5,394 bases of DNA, taken from Odoribacteraceae bacterium. Lineage in GTDB: Bacteria > Bacteroidota > Bacteroidia > Bacteroidales > Marinifilaceae. Positions 5,157 through 5,394 of this stretch are shown in pieces. The DNA lies in the NCBI GenBank assembly GCA_031259905.1, contig JAIRKS010000031.1, forward strand, positions 1 to 5,394, written 5' to 3'. The number at the start of each line of letters is the position of its first letter. Within the stretch, counting starts at the first letter, position 1. Under the pieces are notes generated by a model. It saw only the letters and a list, made by a program, of their open reading frames with translations. It was not told the origin of the DNA and did no database searches. A program made the position numbers and the translations under genes.

Positions 5157-5394
5157 ATGGTTTGTTCTCTTGATCTCCTCGCGAAGGTAAGAAAAAGGGT
5201 TAAAAACTGTGCCCGGATCCTCGAGGCGGATGGGCAGATCCTCGAGGCGGGTGCCCGGATCCTCGAGGCGGGTGCCCAGATCCTCGAGGCGGATGCCCGG
5301 ATCCTCGAGGCGGATGCCCGGATCCTCGAGGCGGATGCCCGGATCCTCGAGGCGGATGCCCGGATCCTCGAGGCGGATGCCCAGATCCTCGAGG
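5157..5394 (+). CDS. Partial ORF encoding a heptad-repeat peptide (doubtful)
   Basis: From ATG at 5157 the plus frame is open to the window edge (79 codons, no stop seen). An 18-residue unique start, MVCSLDLLAKVRKRVKNC, is followed by eight full heptads of the type ARILEAD, with variants GQILEAG, ARILEAG and AQILEAD, and a ninth cut by the edge. I/L and A recur every seven residues and helix breakers are absent, which fits an amphipathic or coiled-coil helix. The unique start is basic and also carries L/V at heptad-like spacing. Against it: there is no A-rich leader, the array is open in all six frames so openness proves little, and the start is antisense to the leader of the gene at 4536-5108. 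I recognise no family. Confidence 0.3.
   Translation, partial: MVCSLDLLAKVRKRVKNCARILEADGQILEAGARILEAGAQILEADARILEADARILEADARILEADARILEADAQILE
5182..5189 (-). promoter_or_regulatory. Candidate -7 box for the membrane-protein gene
   Basis: On the minus strand TACCTTCG, preceded by a T-rich stretch (5190-5208), is the same octamer as the candidate ahpC box and one mismatch from TAnnTTTG. It would give a leader of roughly 65 nt. No convincing -33 element is seen because the 21-bp array starts there. Confidence 0.25.
5211..5394. repeat. 21-bp tandem array, runs off the right edge
   Basis: Eight complete, contiguous 21-bp units (5211-5231, 5232-5252 and so on to 5378) and 16 bases of a ninth are present with no indels. 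The constant core is GATCCTCGAGGCGG, containing CTCGAG in every unit and GATC in every unit; GGATCC is complete in six of the nine. Units differ only at a few sites: CGG/CAG, GAT/GGT, and one GCC/GGG. The core ATCCTCGAGG(CG)GAT is a near-palindrome. All six frames of the consensus unit are stop-free. There are no unique spacers, which rules out a CRISPR array. Confidence 0.97.

Noticed and set aside
5211..5394. CRISPR array at the right edge.
   Set aside because: The units are contiguous 21-bp direct repeats with no unique spacers, and no cas gene is in the window. The same holds for 20-248.

Overview
The window looks like chromosomal DNA of a GC-rich member of the Bacteroidota, probably order Bacteroidales. 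This is inferred, not proven. The supports are: no clear Shine-Dalgarno sites but A-rich leaders before the starts (for example CTAAAACAAG ahead of nadE and AAGAAAACAC ahead of ahpC); TAnnTTCG-like boxes near the Bacteroidota -7 consensus TAnnTTTG; and a peroxiredoxin and a DsbD of the kind common in that phylum. Nothing fixes the genus.

Layout: 1-354 is a tandem array of about 42-bp near-palindromic units (20-248) that decays into a large inverted repeat (268-354). 355-509 holds no gene I can support. nadE (NH3-dependent NAD+ synthase, minus) spans 569-1333 with a clear intrinsic terminator at its 3' end. A divergent intergenic region (1334-1550) separates it from ahpC (2-Cys peroxiredoxin, plus, 1551-2183). 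ahpC converges on a large dsbD-family gene (minus, 2325-4319) across a 141-bp gap holding a textbook terminator and a second perfect GC-rich hairpin. Beyond it, 4536-5108 (minus) encodes an unrecognised four-helix membrane protein made of two homologous halves. The right edge (5211-5394) is a perfectly phased 21-bp tandem array that runs out of the window. A plus-strand ORF starting at 5157 reads through it as a heptad peptide. The minus-strand frame of the membrane gene is also open through the array to the edge.

The three recognisable genes are housekeeping or redox functions: NAD+ synthesis, peroxide removal, and electron transfer across the inner membrane to periplasmic thiols. They lie in separate transcription units and I see no evidence that they form a pathway.

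The unusual content is at the two ends. Both arrays have periods that are multiples of 21 bp (7 codons, two helical turns). Both are built on near-palindromes, and both can be read on each strand as a heptad-spaced peptide. The right array also touches a gene that has itself duplicated in tandem. These arrays are the best candidates for something undescribed. Whether they act as DNA elements, as RNA hairpins or as protein cannot be settled from sequence alone.
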